Positions 27,558 to 36,648 of a DNA stretch of 64,000 bases are shown piece after piece. Numbering within the stretch: the first letter of the stretch is position 1; each line of letters opens with the position of its first letter. The position numbers and the translations under genes were made by a program. The stretch comes from Celeribacter baekdonensis (GTDB taxonomy: Bacteria > Pseudomonadota > Alphaproteobacteria > Rhodobacterales > Rhodobacteraceae): assembly GCF_003047105.1 (NCBI RefSeq), contig NZ_CP028475.1, forward strand, positions 2,418,001-2,482,000, given 5' to 3'. The notes under the pieces were generated by a model. That model searched no databases, was not told the DNA's origin, and worked only from the letters and a program-made list of their open reading frames with translations.

Positions 27558-28450
27558 AACGCGCCTCTCACCCGCTGCCATTCGGCAACAATATCTGCCG
27601 CTGTGTCGGCCAGGGTGACCTGCGGGCAGATGTCAAAAAGAGCCGCACAATTCAAGGTGATGTTTTGATGCCCCGAGACTGGTACGGGCACAGCCGTCCA
27701 TGGCACCCCGGCCGCCTCCAAAAGCGCATTCATCGCCACAGGATGACGCACTCCCAGGTTGAGAACAGGTGGCAAAGGCTGATCCATGGCAATCAGCCCG
27801 CAAAGCAAGCGAAACAGGCTTAGTGGTCCGATATAAGACCGGCGCGGGCCATCGCCATCGGGGAATATATCCAACCGCAACGGCACATCTTTTGTCGCGC
27901 GCGCCATAGCGTTGCCCAAAAGCATATCCGCGCCCGCGACATTGCCGATACGAAGGCAACAGATTTCAAGCCCTAAGGCATCCGCACGCCGGGCACACCG
28001 CGCCTCCATTTCCACCTTGGCCGCCCCATAGGCGTTGAGCGGGTGGAGCGCATCGGTTTCGACAAAAGGATGCCCCACCCCCGCACCGTAAACCGCAGAA
28101 GAGGACGCGACGATGAGTTTTGAAATCCCCGCAGACTGCGCCGCTGAGATTGCCGCATCCACGATCTTGACGTTGGCTTTCATCTCCGCCGGATTGTCTT
28201 TGCGCCCGGTTTGGGACACGCCAGCAAAGACCAAAAGCGCCTCCAGCCCGCCGCGCCGCGCGGCCTCATTGATCAAGGGCTGAGGGTCCGTGAGGTCAGA
28301 CCAGTGAAAACCAATCTCCGGGTCAGGCGGAGGCGCGCGAAATTGCCATGTGATCTGTACATGCTCCGCGGGGTCCACCCGTGATGCCGCACGCAACAGT
28401 GCGCCGATCCGCCCAGAGGCCCCGATAAATGCGGCGCGGTGGTTTGGCAT
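27554..28450 (-). CDS. NAD-dependent epimerase/dehydratase (extended SDR)
   Basis: The glycine loop GASGRIG is at residues 10-16, followed by the SDR core VASSSAVYGAG and the YGAAKVEME catalytic Tyr-Lys pair. The length of 298 residues fits nucleotide-sugar 4-epimerases and dehydratases. Its coupling to the sugar transferase suggests that it supplies the first sugar of a surface glycan. The exact reaction is not visible. Confidence 0.85.
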   Translation of the reverse strand: MPNHRAAFIGASGRIGALLRAASRVDPAEHVQITWQFRAPPPDPEIGFHWSDLTDPQPLINEAARRGGLEALLVFAGVSQTGRKDNPAEMKANVKIVDAAISAAQSAGISKLIVASSSAVYGAGVGHPFVETDALHPLNAYGAAKVEMEARCARRADALGLEICCLRIGNVAGADMLLGNAMARATKDVPLRLDIFPDGDGPRRSYIGPLSLFRLLCGLIAMDQPLPPVLNLGVRHPVAMNALLEAAGVPWTAVPVPVSGHQNITLNCAALFDICPQVTLADTAADIVAEWQRVRGAL

Positions 28451-28532
28451 ACTTGCGTGGTGTCCTGTTCAGATCTTTGATCGCCATGCTACCGAGCCGC
28501 GCGCCAAGGTGCCAGTCCCGAAAATCGCCGCC

Positions 28533-30500
28533 TCACTCACGGCTCAACGCGACAACCGGATCAAGACGCGCGGCATTGCGCGCCGGAAGAAAGCCAAAGG
28601 TGACGCCGATCAGGGTCGAGGACAGGAACGCCACGACAATGGCCGTGAGCGAAAAACTTAGCCGCACGCTGTCTACAAAGCGCTCCACCAAAACCCCGCC
28701 AACCAAGGCCCCCGCAATCCCAAGCACCCCACCGACAAGACAGACCATCACCGCCTCCAGCAAAAACTGGCTGACGATATCGGAGCGCCGCGCGCCAATG
28801 GCGATGCGTACACCGATCTCTTTGGTCCGCTCGGTGACGGAGACCAACATGATGTTCATCACGCCAATCCCGCCGACGATTAACGAAATCACCGCGATCA
28901 TTGCCACAAGATAGGTCAGAGTTTCAGTCGTCGACGTGATGGTGGCGCGGATCGTGTCGGTGTTGGTGAGAAAGAAATCCTCGGTGCCGTGGCGTGCGGT
29001 CAAAAGCGTGGAAATCTGGATTTCGGCCTCGGCCATATCGAAATCATCAATGACCCGAATGCCAATGCTGTCGAGGTTGTTTTGCCCCGACACCCGCGCC
29101 ATCGCCGTGGTGTAAGGCACCCAAACATTCAACGACGATGGACCAAACGTGGCCCCTGTCGAACGCACAATGCCGATCACCCGGACCGGCACATGGCCCA
29201 AGATCAACACCTGCCCTAAAGGATCGACCCCTGTGTCGAAAAACGTGTTTTGGGTGTCCTCATCAATCACCGCGACCTGCGTGTAACTCGTGACATCGCT
29301 GTCACTGAACACGGTGCCAGAGACGGTCTCATAGGCATGCACCTGAAAGTAATCGCCGCTCACCCCGCTGATCGTCGCGGAGGCTTCGGTGTTGCGATAG
29401 ATCACCGAGGCCTGTGTGGAGACAGCGGGAGACACGCTATCAGCAAAGGACATCAAAGACAGGGCATCGGCATCTGAGGGCATCAGCGTTTCGATCCGTC
29501 CTGAATCGCGCGCACCAAAGCCCGAACCTGCGCGCACCGAGATCGTGTTGGTGCCCAAAGAGCTGATGCTTTCGAGCACCTTTTCCTGCGTGCCATTGCC
29601 AAGCGCCACCACCAGCACCACAGAGGCGATGCCGATGATGATGCCAAGCATGGTCAGAAAAGAGCGGGTGCGGTGCGCCAACATCGCCTTGAGCGAAATG
29701 TTGAACGCCTCCCCCAACCGCTGCAATGTCGCGCCGATATGGGCACTGGCAGGTGGGATTTGCGCTTTGTAGGCGGTCTTATTCTCGGGGGCTTTGCCGT
29801 CTTGTCGTTGATCCGAAATGATCCGGCCATCGCTGATCTCGATGATCCGATGGGCATGTTTGGCGACATTCGGGTCGTGTGTGACCATGACGATCGTGTG
29901 GCCCTTGGCGTTGAGATCACGCAAAAGCGCAATCAAATCATCGCCACTTTTGGTGTCCAGTGCGCCGGTCGGCTCATCAGCGAGGATCACCTCGCCCCCA
30001 TTCATCAGGGCACGCGCCACCGAGACGCGTTGTTGTTGGCCGCCGGACAGTTCGGTGGGGCGATGATCAAAACGCGCCTCCAAGCCCAATTGGGTCAACA
30101 GCTCTTTGGCGTGTTCTCGCCGCGCACTCCGCCCGACCCCGGCATAAATCGCGGGCACCTCAACATTGCCAACCGCATCCAGATCGGACAGCAATTGATA
30201 GCGTTGGAAAATAAATCCGAAATGTTCACGCCGCAGCCGCGACAGTTCGTCAGGATCAAGATCCTCAACATCCTTGCCATCAAACATATAGGTCCCGGAA
30301 CTGGCCCGATCGAGACAACCAAGAATGTTCATCAGGGTCGATTTACCCGAGCCAGATGTGCCGATAATGGCCACCATTTCGCCGGGATAAATGTCGATAT
30401 CCACCTCGCGCAACACGGTGATGACCTCGTCCCCGGCAGGGAAACTACGGGTCAAACCGCGCGCGGAAATAAGCGGGTTTGGACGCGGGGCATCGGCCAT
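28533..30500 (-). CDS. MacB-type ABC transporter, ATPase fused to permease
   Basis: Residues 1-230 are the ABC ATPase with Walker [10 protein letters not shown] (47-55), signature [15 protein letters not shown] and Walker [13 protein letters not shown]. Residues 280-655 are the MacB permease: one helix, a large periplasmic domain and three C-terminal helices with [24 protein letters not shown]. MacB acts as a mechanotransmitter that, with a MacA adaptor and an outer-membrane channel, expels toxins, peptides or lipid-linked molecules. The start at 30500 is 1 bp after the adaptor stop. No TolC gene is nearby. Confidence 0.93.
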   Translation of the reverse strand: MADAPRPNPLISARGLTRSFPAGDEVITVLREVDIDIYPGEMVAIIGTSGSGKSTLMNILGCLDRASSGTYMFDGKDVEDLDPDELSRLRREHFGFIFQRYQLLSDLDAVGNVEVPAIYAGVGRSARREHAKELLTQLGLEARFDHRPTELSGGQQQRVSVARALMNGGEVILADEPTGALDTKSGDDLIALLRDLNAKGHTIVMVTHDPNVAKHAHRIIEISDGRIISDQRQDGKAPENKTAYKAQIPPASAHIGATLQRLGEAFNISLKAMLAHRTRSFLTMLGIIIGIASVVLVVALGNGTQEKVLESISSLGTNTISVRAGSGFGARDSGRIETLMPSDADALSLMSFADSVSPAVSTQASVIYRNTEASATISGVSGDYFQVHAYETVSGTVFSDSDVTSYTQVAVIDEDTQNTFFDTGVDPLGQVLILGHVPVRVIGIVRSTGATFGPSSLNVWVPYTTAMARVSGQNNLDSIGIRVIDDFDMAEAEIQISTLLTARHGTEDFFLTNTDTIRATITSTTETLTYLVAMIAVISLIVGGIGVMNIMLVSVTERTKEIGVRIAIGARRSDIVSQFLLEAVMVCLVGGVLGIAGALVGGVLVERFVDSVRLSFSLTAIVVAFLSSTLIGVTFGFLPARNAARLDPVVALSRE

Positions 30501-30501
30501 A

Positions 30502-31668
30502 TCAGAACCCCATCCCCGGACCCATGCGGCCAGAACTGCCTGTGGATGCCGCAACGGCTGCTCCGATCACAACCAAATCGCCCTCGTTGACACCAGAGAG
30601 GATTTCCGCCGTCACTTTGTCGTTCAGACCCACCTCAACCGGCTGCATTTTTTCTGCGCCGCTGATGGCGTCATACACCACGACAAACCTCTGTCCCTCT
30701 ACACCCGTATTCAAAGCCGCAGCAGGCACGGTCAACACATCCAGCGCCTCATCCAAGACCACAGACACCTGTGTCGTCATCCCGATCCGCAACACATGAT
30801 CCGGGTTATCAACCTCAAGAATACCGTTGTAATAAATCGCCTCATCAGTCGAAATCGTGTCGCTGTCCTCGATCTCCGAGGGGGCAGGTTCGATGTCGCG
30901 CACCGTGGCGGCAAAAGCGTTGTCGGGTTCACCAAGGATGGTAAAGCTGACCTTTTGCCCCGCCGCGACATGCACCACATCGGCCTCGGAAATTTCGGCT
31001 TTGACGAGCATTTTATCGAGATTGGCCAATTTCACCAAGGTCGGCGAAGTCGTGTTGGCATTCACCGTTTGTCCTTCGTCCACGACCACGGCCACAACTG
31101 TGCCGCTGATCGGCGCGGTCACCGTGGTCCGGTCCAGTGCGATTTTCGCGGTCGACACATTGACCTCAGCACTCGATTTTTGCGCCCTCAACGCCTCAAG
31201 TTCGGCCTCATAAACCGCCAGATCAGCAATCGCGCTTTCGACATCTTCTTGTGAGGCGTAATTTTGTTTGTTCAGTTCGTTCAACCGGTCCAAAGACAGC
31301 TGCGCCTTTTTCAAACTCGCATTTTTCGCTGCAATCTGCGCGTTGATATTCGCCAACTCCGCTTCGGCCTGAAGCACGTCATTGTGTTGGTCCTGACTGT
31401 CGATCTGTGCGATCAAATCCCCCGCCGACACGGCTTGTCCCAAAGTGACGGCCATGGTTTCGATCTGACCTGAAGTGCGTGCGCCGACGCTGATCAATTG
31501 CTTGGCTTCGATCGTACCTGAGGCCAGCACAGTCTCGGACACGCCCCCCCGCATAACACGCGCCGTTTGCGGCGGAGCTTGGTCGTCCTTGTTCGAATAC
31601 TGGGTCCACCCCCAATAGCCCGCTCCACAGAGCAAAATGATAATCAAGAGGCGAAGGGGGGTTTTCAT
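30502..31668 (-). CDS. MacA-type periplasmic adaptor (HlyD/RND MFP family)
   Basis: The 388-residue protein has an N-terminal membrane anchor (residues 5-22), a lipoyl domain (GARTSGQIETMAVTLGQAV), a long alpha-helical hairpin at about residues 95-160, and barrel domains ending in a Gly/Met-rich tail. It bridges the MacB-like transporter and an outer-membrane channel. It is the first gene of the two-gene exporter operon, and a terminator separates it from the EF-G-like gene upstream. Confidence 0.92.
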   Translation of the reverse strand: MKTPLRLLIIILLCGAGYWGWTQYSNKDDQAPPQTARVMRGGVSETVLASGTIEAKQLISVGARTSGQIETMAVTLGQAVSAGDLIAQIDSQDQHNDVLQAEAELANINAQIAAKNASLKKAQLSLDRLNELNKQNYASQEDVESAIADLAVYEAELEALRAQKSSAEVNVSTAKIALDRTTVTAPISGTVVAVVVDEGQTVNANTTSPTLVKLANLDKMLVKAEISEADVVHVAAGQKVSFTILGEPDNAFAATVRDIEPAPSEIEDSDTISTDEAIYYNGILEVDNPDHVLRIGMTTQVSVVLDEALDVLTVPAAALNTGVEGQRFVVVYDAISGAEKMQPVEVGLNDKVTAEILSGVNEGDLVVIGAAVAASTGSSGRMGPGMGF

Positions 31669-31772
31669 GTCGGACCTTTCAGATGCCGCGGCGCAGAGAG
31701 TTTGAACCTGTATTACGCAGGAGCGTCGGATTTCCGTCGCACTTATCTCGCTGAGGGGCCAAATTCAAAAAA

Positions 31773-31797
31773 AGCCGCCGAAGAGACCTCGGCGGCT
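31773..31797 (-). terminator. intrinsic terminator of the EF-G-like gene
   Basis: AGCCGCCGA (31773-31781) pairs with TCGGCGGCT (31789-31797). On the minus strand a run of T follows directly (31767-31773). Confidence 0.9.
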
Positions 31798-31829
31798 CAT
31801 ATTTTGGTTTGCTGTGCGGGGGCGCTCAA

Positions 31830-33746
31830 TCAGGTCGCCGGGGCCATCGTTGCGACCGCGCCATGGGCCTCTTCATAGTGATCCAGTTCCGCCTCATACC
31901 ATGCTGTGCCGCGCGACGCGCTGCCCAAGGCTTGAAACAACTCCGCGTCAGATGCGGCAGGCAAAAGGGCCGAAAACACATCCCATCCGGCCACATCGCC
32001 TTCGGCCTCAAAGCCCAGAACCTGTCCCTTGAGCCCCGTCACCAAAGGCACCAATCCGCCTGAAAACGGGCTTGGCACATGGATGCTGATCCGGTGGATC
32101 GGTTGCAAAACGATGGGTTTCGCCTCCGCCATTGCGTCGCGCACGGCGCCTTTGGCAGCGGTGCGGAAGGCATGATCGGAGCTGTCCACCGCATGATGTT
32201 TGCCGTCTTTGAGTGTGACTTTGATGTCCACCACGGGCCAACCGTTTGGCCCCTCGACCAATGCATCGCGCACACCGGCCTCAACCGCCGACATGTAATT
32301 GCGCGGCACTGCCCCGCCTTTGACGGTCTCGGCAAAAACAAATCCTGCACCACGCGGCAGAGGTTCGATCTCCATCACCACATCGGCAAATTGCCCGGCA
32401 CCACCGGATTGTTTGCGGTGGCGATGCTGGGTCTCAACCCGGCGCGTGATGGTTTCGAACAGCGCAGGCGGGATCGCCTCAAGTGTGACCGACACACCAA
32501 ACACCTCATCGAGTTTTGCCACAACACGGCGTTGATGACGTTGGTCTTGGGTCGCCAAGATCGCCTTGCCGCTTTGGCCGTCCTGCTCAACGCTCAGACC
32601 CGGATCAATCTCGGCCAATTTCGTCAAAGCCAAGGACAAGCGTGCGTCATCGCGGTCATTGACGGGCGAGATCAAGCCTCTGTGCTTTGGCGCATGTGCC
32701 GTGGCCCAAACCGGCGTGTCAAACGTCTCACTTGCACCATAAACCGGGGTGCGCAGGGACAGGTGATCGGTTTTCACCGTCAATGCGAGCGCACCGGGCG
32801 CAAGATGGCCGACCGGCGTTTTGGCGTCGATATCGACGAGGCTGCCGATGCTGCCGCCCGCCACTTCTGTGCCCGCTGAAACCTCTGCGCCCACGGCGCG
32901 GATCAATACGGTTTTGCCAAGGTGTTTGACCTGATCGGCAAAAATCCCAACCGCGACGGGAGACGCGCCCAACCGATCCGAGAGCGCCTCAATCCCCGGC
33001 ACCTCATGGCGCAGGCTTTTCATCAACCGCGTTAGGCCATTGCCCTTTGCTGCCGCGCCCAGAAAGGTTGGGATCAGGTCGTGATGTTGCAGCACTTTGG
33101 TCGAGACCTCATAGATTTCATCGCTCATCACCTTTTGGTCCTCGATCAACTCTTCCAAAAGCGCATCATCGAAATCGGCAAGATGTTCGAGCAGATCGGC
33201 ACGGGCCTCTTGTTCGCGCGCCTGCATATCTTTTGGCACCTCCACCAAGGATGACCGCGCGCCGTCATGAAACGCCCAAGCCCGTTCAGAAATCAGATCC
33301 ACCACCCCGGTGATTTCGCCATTTTCGCGGATCGGCACTTCGCGCAGCACAATCCCATGGGCCGAATAGGCCTGAAGGGCGGCAACCACATCGCTGGTGC
33401 GATCGGTTGCGACATCGAGCTTGTTGATGAAAATCAGCGTCGGCACATTGGACGCCTCCAACAGGCGCAGATAAGGCGCGGCCAAAACCGCAGCGTCCAC
33501 ATCTGCGGACACACACAGCACCGCCGCATCACTCGCGGCCAAAGACGATCCGGTGAGCGACAGGCCCTCAGCACCGCCCGGACAGTCCAGCACAGCCCAG
33601 TCCTCATCCAGATAGCGAAACATCGTGACCGCAGCCTCACCAAATAGGCTCAAAGAGCGGGATGTGCCCGCCTCAAGCCCAGCGAGCGCTTTGGCCAAGG
33701 TTGATTTGCCTGATTGAGATGGACCTAAAATGGTGACGGTTTTCAT
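31830..33746 (-). CDS. EF-G-like translational GTPase paralogue
   Basis: The 638-residue protein follows the EF-G domain order but is about 60 residues shorter than canonical FusA. The P-loop is GPSQSGKST (8-16) and the guanine-specificity motif NKLD is at 108-111. Switch II reads DCPGG (54-58) instead of DTPGH, so the catalytic His of EF-G is Gly, and no clear switch I is visible. Domains III-V are recognisable (RRVETQHRHRKQSGGAGQFADV). GTP hydrolysis is probably slow or altered. Related divergent EF-G paralogues are widespread and of unclear role; this is not the housekeeping factor. Confidence 0.88.
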   Translation of the reverse strand: MKTVTILGPSQSGKSTLAKALAGLEAGTSRSLSLFGEAAVTMFRYLDEDWAVLDCPGGAEGLSLTGSSLAASDAAVLCVSADVDAAVLAAPYLRLLEASNVPTLIFINKLDVATDRTSDVVAALQAYSAHGIVLREVPIRENGEITGVVDLISERAWAFHDGARSSLVEVPKDMQAREQEARADLLEHLADFDDALLEELIEDQKVMSDEIYEVSTKVLQHHDLIPTFLGAAAKGNGLTRLMKSLRHEVPGIEALSDRLGASPVAVGIFADQVKHLGKTVLIRAVGAEVSAGTEVAGGSIGSLVDIDAKTPVGHLAPGALALTVKTDHLSLRTPVYGASETFDTPVWATAHAPKHRGLISPVNDRDDARLSLALTKLAEIDPGLSVEQDGQSGKAILATQDQRHQRRVVAKLDEVFGVSVTLEAIPPALFETITRRVETQHRHRKQSGGAGQFADVVMEIEPLPRGAGFVFAETVKGGAVPRNYMSAVEAGVRDALVEGPNGWPVVDIKVTLKDGKHHAVDSSDHAFRTAAKGAVRDAMAEAKPIVLQPIHRISIHVPSPFSGGLVPLVTGLKGQVLGFEAEGDVAGWDVFSALLPAASDAELFQALGSASRGTAWYEAELDHYEEAHGAVATMAPAT

Positions 33747-33877
33747 GCGGTAATCCTCCGGGTCATCGTCCTTTCACGCCCATTTCAAAAGGCGCGATTG
33801 GGGATGAGGCTACGCCCCGGCGCACCGCGTGACCTTGGTTCAGGTCAAACCGGAGCAGAATTATTGACGCCCCCGTG

Positions 33878-34774
33878 CTAGGCAATGGCAACCTGGCGCA
33901 TGTCCCTGAGCGCAAAATCAATCAAGGCACGCACCTTTAAAGGCAAAGTGCGCCCTTCGAGGTAAACCGCGCTGATCGGGTGACCGGGGGCGGCAAACCC
34001 GTCCAGCAGCGACACCAAACGCCCGGCCTCAAGATCATCATCCAAAACAAAGCGAGGGCAAAAGGCAATCCCTTGCCCGGCCACGGCCAAATCCCGCGCC
34101 ACCCGTGCGCTGTTGACCATGAACCGACTGGGCACGGTGACCGCATTCTCCTGCGCGCCCTCCACAAACACCCAATGCGCCGGACGTCGGCGGTTGGTGT
34201 CAATGATGCATCTGTGGTGCGCCAAATCTTCGGGTCGCTTTGGTGCGGGGTGCTCGGCGAGATAGGCCGGAGAGGCGACAAGTACACTGCGGATTTCGCC
34301 CAGCTTGCGCGCCTTCAAGGTTGGTTGATCCGGCGGGCCGATCCGAAACGCCAAATCGACCCCTTCGGCGGCCAAATCGACATAGCTGTCGTTGAGCCTT
34401 AGGTCGATGGTGAGGTCAGGGTGCGGGGCAGCGAAGCGTTGCATCAGGCCCTGAACATAGGTCTCGCCAAAGGTCACGGGTGCGGACACCCGCAATGTGC
34501 CGGAAAACCCGCGACTGTCCTCGGTCACCGCCGAGAGCATTGCGTCGAGTTCGTCCAAAAGCGCAGGCGCACGGGCCAAAAGTTCTTCGCCCGCCGAGGT
34601 GATGCCAACCTTGCGCGTGGTGCGTTGCAACACTCGCACGCCAAGGCGCTGTTCCAACTCGGCCACATATTTTGACGTCAGTCGATTGGACATGCCAAGC
34701 CGTTCCGCCGCCGCAGTAAACGACCCGGTTTGCGCCGTCGCGACAAAGGCTTTGAGACCGTCAATCAGGTCCAT
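33878..34774 (-). CDS. LysR-family transcriptional regulator
   Basis: The first 60 residues carry the winged helix-turn-helix (FVATAQTGSFTAAAERLGMSNRLTSKYVAELEQRLG), and residues 90-295 form the periplasmic-binding-like effector domain. The protein is 298 residues long and resembles the CrgA/DsdC-like branch that often has the NRLTSKYV variant. It is divergent from the DODA dioxygenase gene across 161 bp, the usual layout when a LysR protein controls its neighbour. Confidence 0.92.
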   Translation of the reverse strand: MDLIDGLKAFVATAQTGSFTAAAERLGMSNRLTSKYVAELEQRLGVRVLQRTTRKVGITSAGEELLARAPALLDELDAMLSAVTEDSRGFSGTLRVSAPVTFGETYVQGLMQRFAAPHPDLTIDLRLNDSYVDLAAEGVDLAFRIGPPDQPTLKARKLGEIRSVLVASPAYLAEHPAPKRPEDLAHHRCIIDTNRRRPAHWVFVEGAQENAVTVPSRFMVNSARVARDLAVAGQGIAFCPRFVLDDDLEAGRLVSLLDGFAAPGHPISAVYLEGRTLPLKVRALIDFALRDMRQVAIA

Positions 34775-34884
34775 CGCGTGAACATTAAGAACATTTTATT
34801 CTGAGTCATTCCACATCTTCACCATTTCATTCCCTCATATCAAGCGCCATCTTTGGCTCAAGCCATTGGGGCAAAGGTCCCCGA

Positions 34885-34921
34885 ACAGTATTCGCACAGT
34901 CTTCAGACAGTATTCGCACAG
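34885..34921 (+). repeat. 15-bp direct repeat at 22-bp period before the dioxygenase gene
   Basis: ACAGTATTCGCACAG occurs at 34885-34899 and again at 34907-34921. The period of 22 bp is close to two helical turns. The second copy ends 14 bp before the ATG at 34936. It may bind the divergent LysR protein, or be a recent local duplication. Confidence 0.55.
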
Positions 34922-34935
34922 CAAAGGACATCACG

Positions 34936-35754
34936 ATGAGCCTCTCACAAGACCTTCAGAACCTGAAAGACCGTCTCAAATCTTCGGACCGGATGCCGGT
35001 TGTGTTTTTGGGTCACGGCAGCCCGATGAACGCGATTGAGGACAACAGCTATTCGCGCAGTTGGGCCGAATTGGGGTCTTCTCTGCCGCGACCACAAGCG
35101 ATTTTGGTGGTGTCAGCGCATTGGATGACGCGAGGGTCAACACTCGTGGACGTGTCGCGCTTGCCGAAAACCATCCATGATTTTTACGGCTTCCCACAGG
35201 AACTGTTTGCCCAACACTACCCTGCCCAAGGCGCGCCGGATGTGGCCAAAGAAGTCGTGTCACTCCTCGCCAGCCACCACGCGGAGGGCGATGACACTTG
35301 GGGGTTGGATCACGGCGCTTGGTCGGTTTTGAAATGGCTTTACCCGGAGGCGGATGTGCCGGTGTTTCAGCTGTCGATTGATATGACCAAAGACTTGCCA
35401 CATCACCTTGAGATTGGTCAGGCGCTGTCTGAGCTGCGTCATCGCGGTGTGCTGATCCTCGGATCTGGCAACATCGTTCACAATCTGCGCACGATGAAAT
35501 ATGGGGCCGAACCCTATGACTGGGCGCTGGATTTTGACGGACTGTTTGCCGAACGTCTTATGGCACGCGACCATGCGGTGCTCTCGGACCGTGAGGGGCT
35601 TGGCCCCCTGTTAAAACTGGCCCATCCGTCGCTGGATCACTACCTTCCGGCGCTGACGATTGCCGGGGCCTCAGACGCCAAAGATGCGTTGATGTTTATG
35701 AACTCATCCATCGACATCGCCTCGGTGTCCATGCGCAGTTTCATCTATTATTGA
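34936..35754 (+). CDS. ygiD: DODA-type extradiol aromatic ring-opening dioxygenase (YgiD family)
   Basis: The 272-residue protein has the class III extradiol (LigB-like) fold signature of 4,5-DOPA dioxygenases: FLGHGSPMNAI with a metal His near the N-terminus, VVSAHWMTRG, the DHGAWSVLKWLYP segment, GSGNIVHNLR and a late His in LAHPSLDHYLP. E. coli YgiD is a zinc-containing 4,5-DOPA dioxygenase. Its role here is unclear. The LysR gene next door is the obvious regulator. It converges on the transglutaminase locus, with 6 bp between the genes. Confidence 0.9.
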   Translation: MSLSQDLQNLKDRLKSSDRMPVVFLGHGSPMNAIEDNSYSRSWAELGSSLPRPQAILVVSAHWMTRGSTLVDVSRLPKTIHDFYGFPQELFAQHYPAQGAPDVAKEVVSLLASHHAEGDDTWGLDHGAWSVLKWLYPEADVPVFQLSIDMTKDLPHHLEIGQALSELRHRGVLILGSGNIVHNLRTMKYGAEPYDWALDFDGLFAERLMARDHAVLSDREGLGPLLKLAHPSLDHYLPALTIAGASDAKDALMFMNSSIDIASVSMRSFIYY

Positions 35755-35760
35755 CCACGC

Positions 35761-36645
35761 TTAGGCGTCCTCAAGCGGGATCACATCCACCGCCTGACGG
35801 CTTTCTTGCCCGCCTGAGGTCCGCATCACCCCACGCACCGGGGCGACATCACCATAATCGCGCCCGTGGCCCACGGTGATGTAATCTGTTCCGGCAAATT
35901 GATCATTGGTCGGGTCAAATTCGATCCAACCCGCCTCCTGACCGACCCATGCGCGCACCCACGCATGCATGGCATCCGCCCCCTCAAGACGCGGCTGACC
36001 GGGCGGGGCAAAGGTGCGCAAAAACCCCGAAACATAGCCTGCCGGAATGCCGATCCCTCGCAGGGCCGCGATCATCACATGAGCGAAATCCTGACAGACA
36101 CCATGGCGTTTCTCAAAGGCCTCCTCAGGCGGCGTGTTCACATCGGTTGCTTCCGGATCAAAGGCCATATCGCGGTGAAGCGCCCGACCCAGCGTTTCGA
36201 CGACCTGCATCGCGGTCATCTCTGGCGTGACGAGATCGCGGGCATAGGCGGTCATCGCGGGGGACGGTGACACCAGCGGCGAGGCCGAGGCAAAGTGATG
36301 CGGAGCATTCGGACCAAGCCCATGCACCGCACTCAAATCCCGTGCGAACTCCGTCAGACGTGGCGAAAAATCAAGCGGCGCGGCTCTGTCAAACCGCTCG
36401 ACCTTGGCCGTTAGGCTGAGAGAAATCGCATCAATCGGATGATGCCACGCCACCATGCTCATCGCATTGCCAAAAAAATCTACACCATCGCGGCGCTCAT
36501 CGGGTCGGGGCGTGACCTGAAGCAGGCGTTGCCGAACCTGTTGAACGCCCGTGATATTGGAGGGCAACAGCCGCACCAAATTACGTGCCCGATCTGAACT
36601 GGCGGCGTAATTATATTCGATCGTCAGGCTCACATCATACAGCAT
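35761..36645 (-). CDS. transglutaminase-like cysteine peptidase family protein
   Basis: The 294-residue protein has the bacterial transglutaminase-like N-terminal domain (residues 1-85) and a papain-fold transglutaminase core. The catalytic triad is Cys184 (HGVCQDFAH), His227 (DAMHAW) and Asp244 (IEFDPTND). Bacterial members usually act as proteases or amide hydrolases rather than cross-linkers. It is the last gene of a three-gene set with the ATP-grasp/alpha-E and DUF2126 proteins, with only 3 bp to the upstream gene. There is no signal peptide. Confidence 0.92.
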   Translation of the reverse strand: MLYDVSLTIEYNYAASSDRARNLVRLLPSNITGVQQVRQRLLQVTPRPDERRDGVDFFGNAMSMVAWHHPIDAISLSLTAKVERFDRAAPLDFSPRLTEFARDLSAVHGLGPNAPHHFASASPLVSPSPAMTAYARDLVTPEMTAMQVVETLGRALHRDMAFDPEATDVNTPPEEAFEKRHGVCQDFAHVMIAALRGIGIPAGYVSGFLRTFAPPGQPRLEGADAMHAWVRAWVGQEAGWIEFDPTNDQFAGTDYITVGHGRDYGDVAPVRGVMRTSGGQESRQAVDVIPLEDA

Positions 36646-36648
36646 CGC

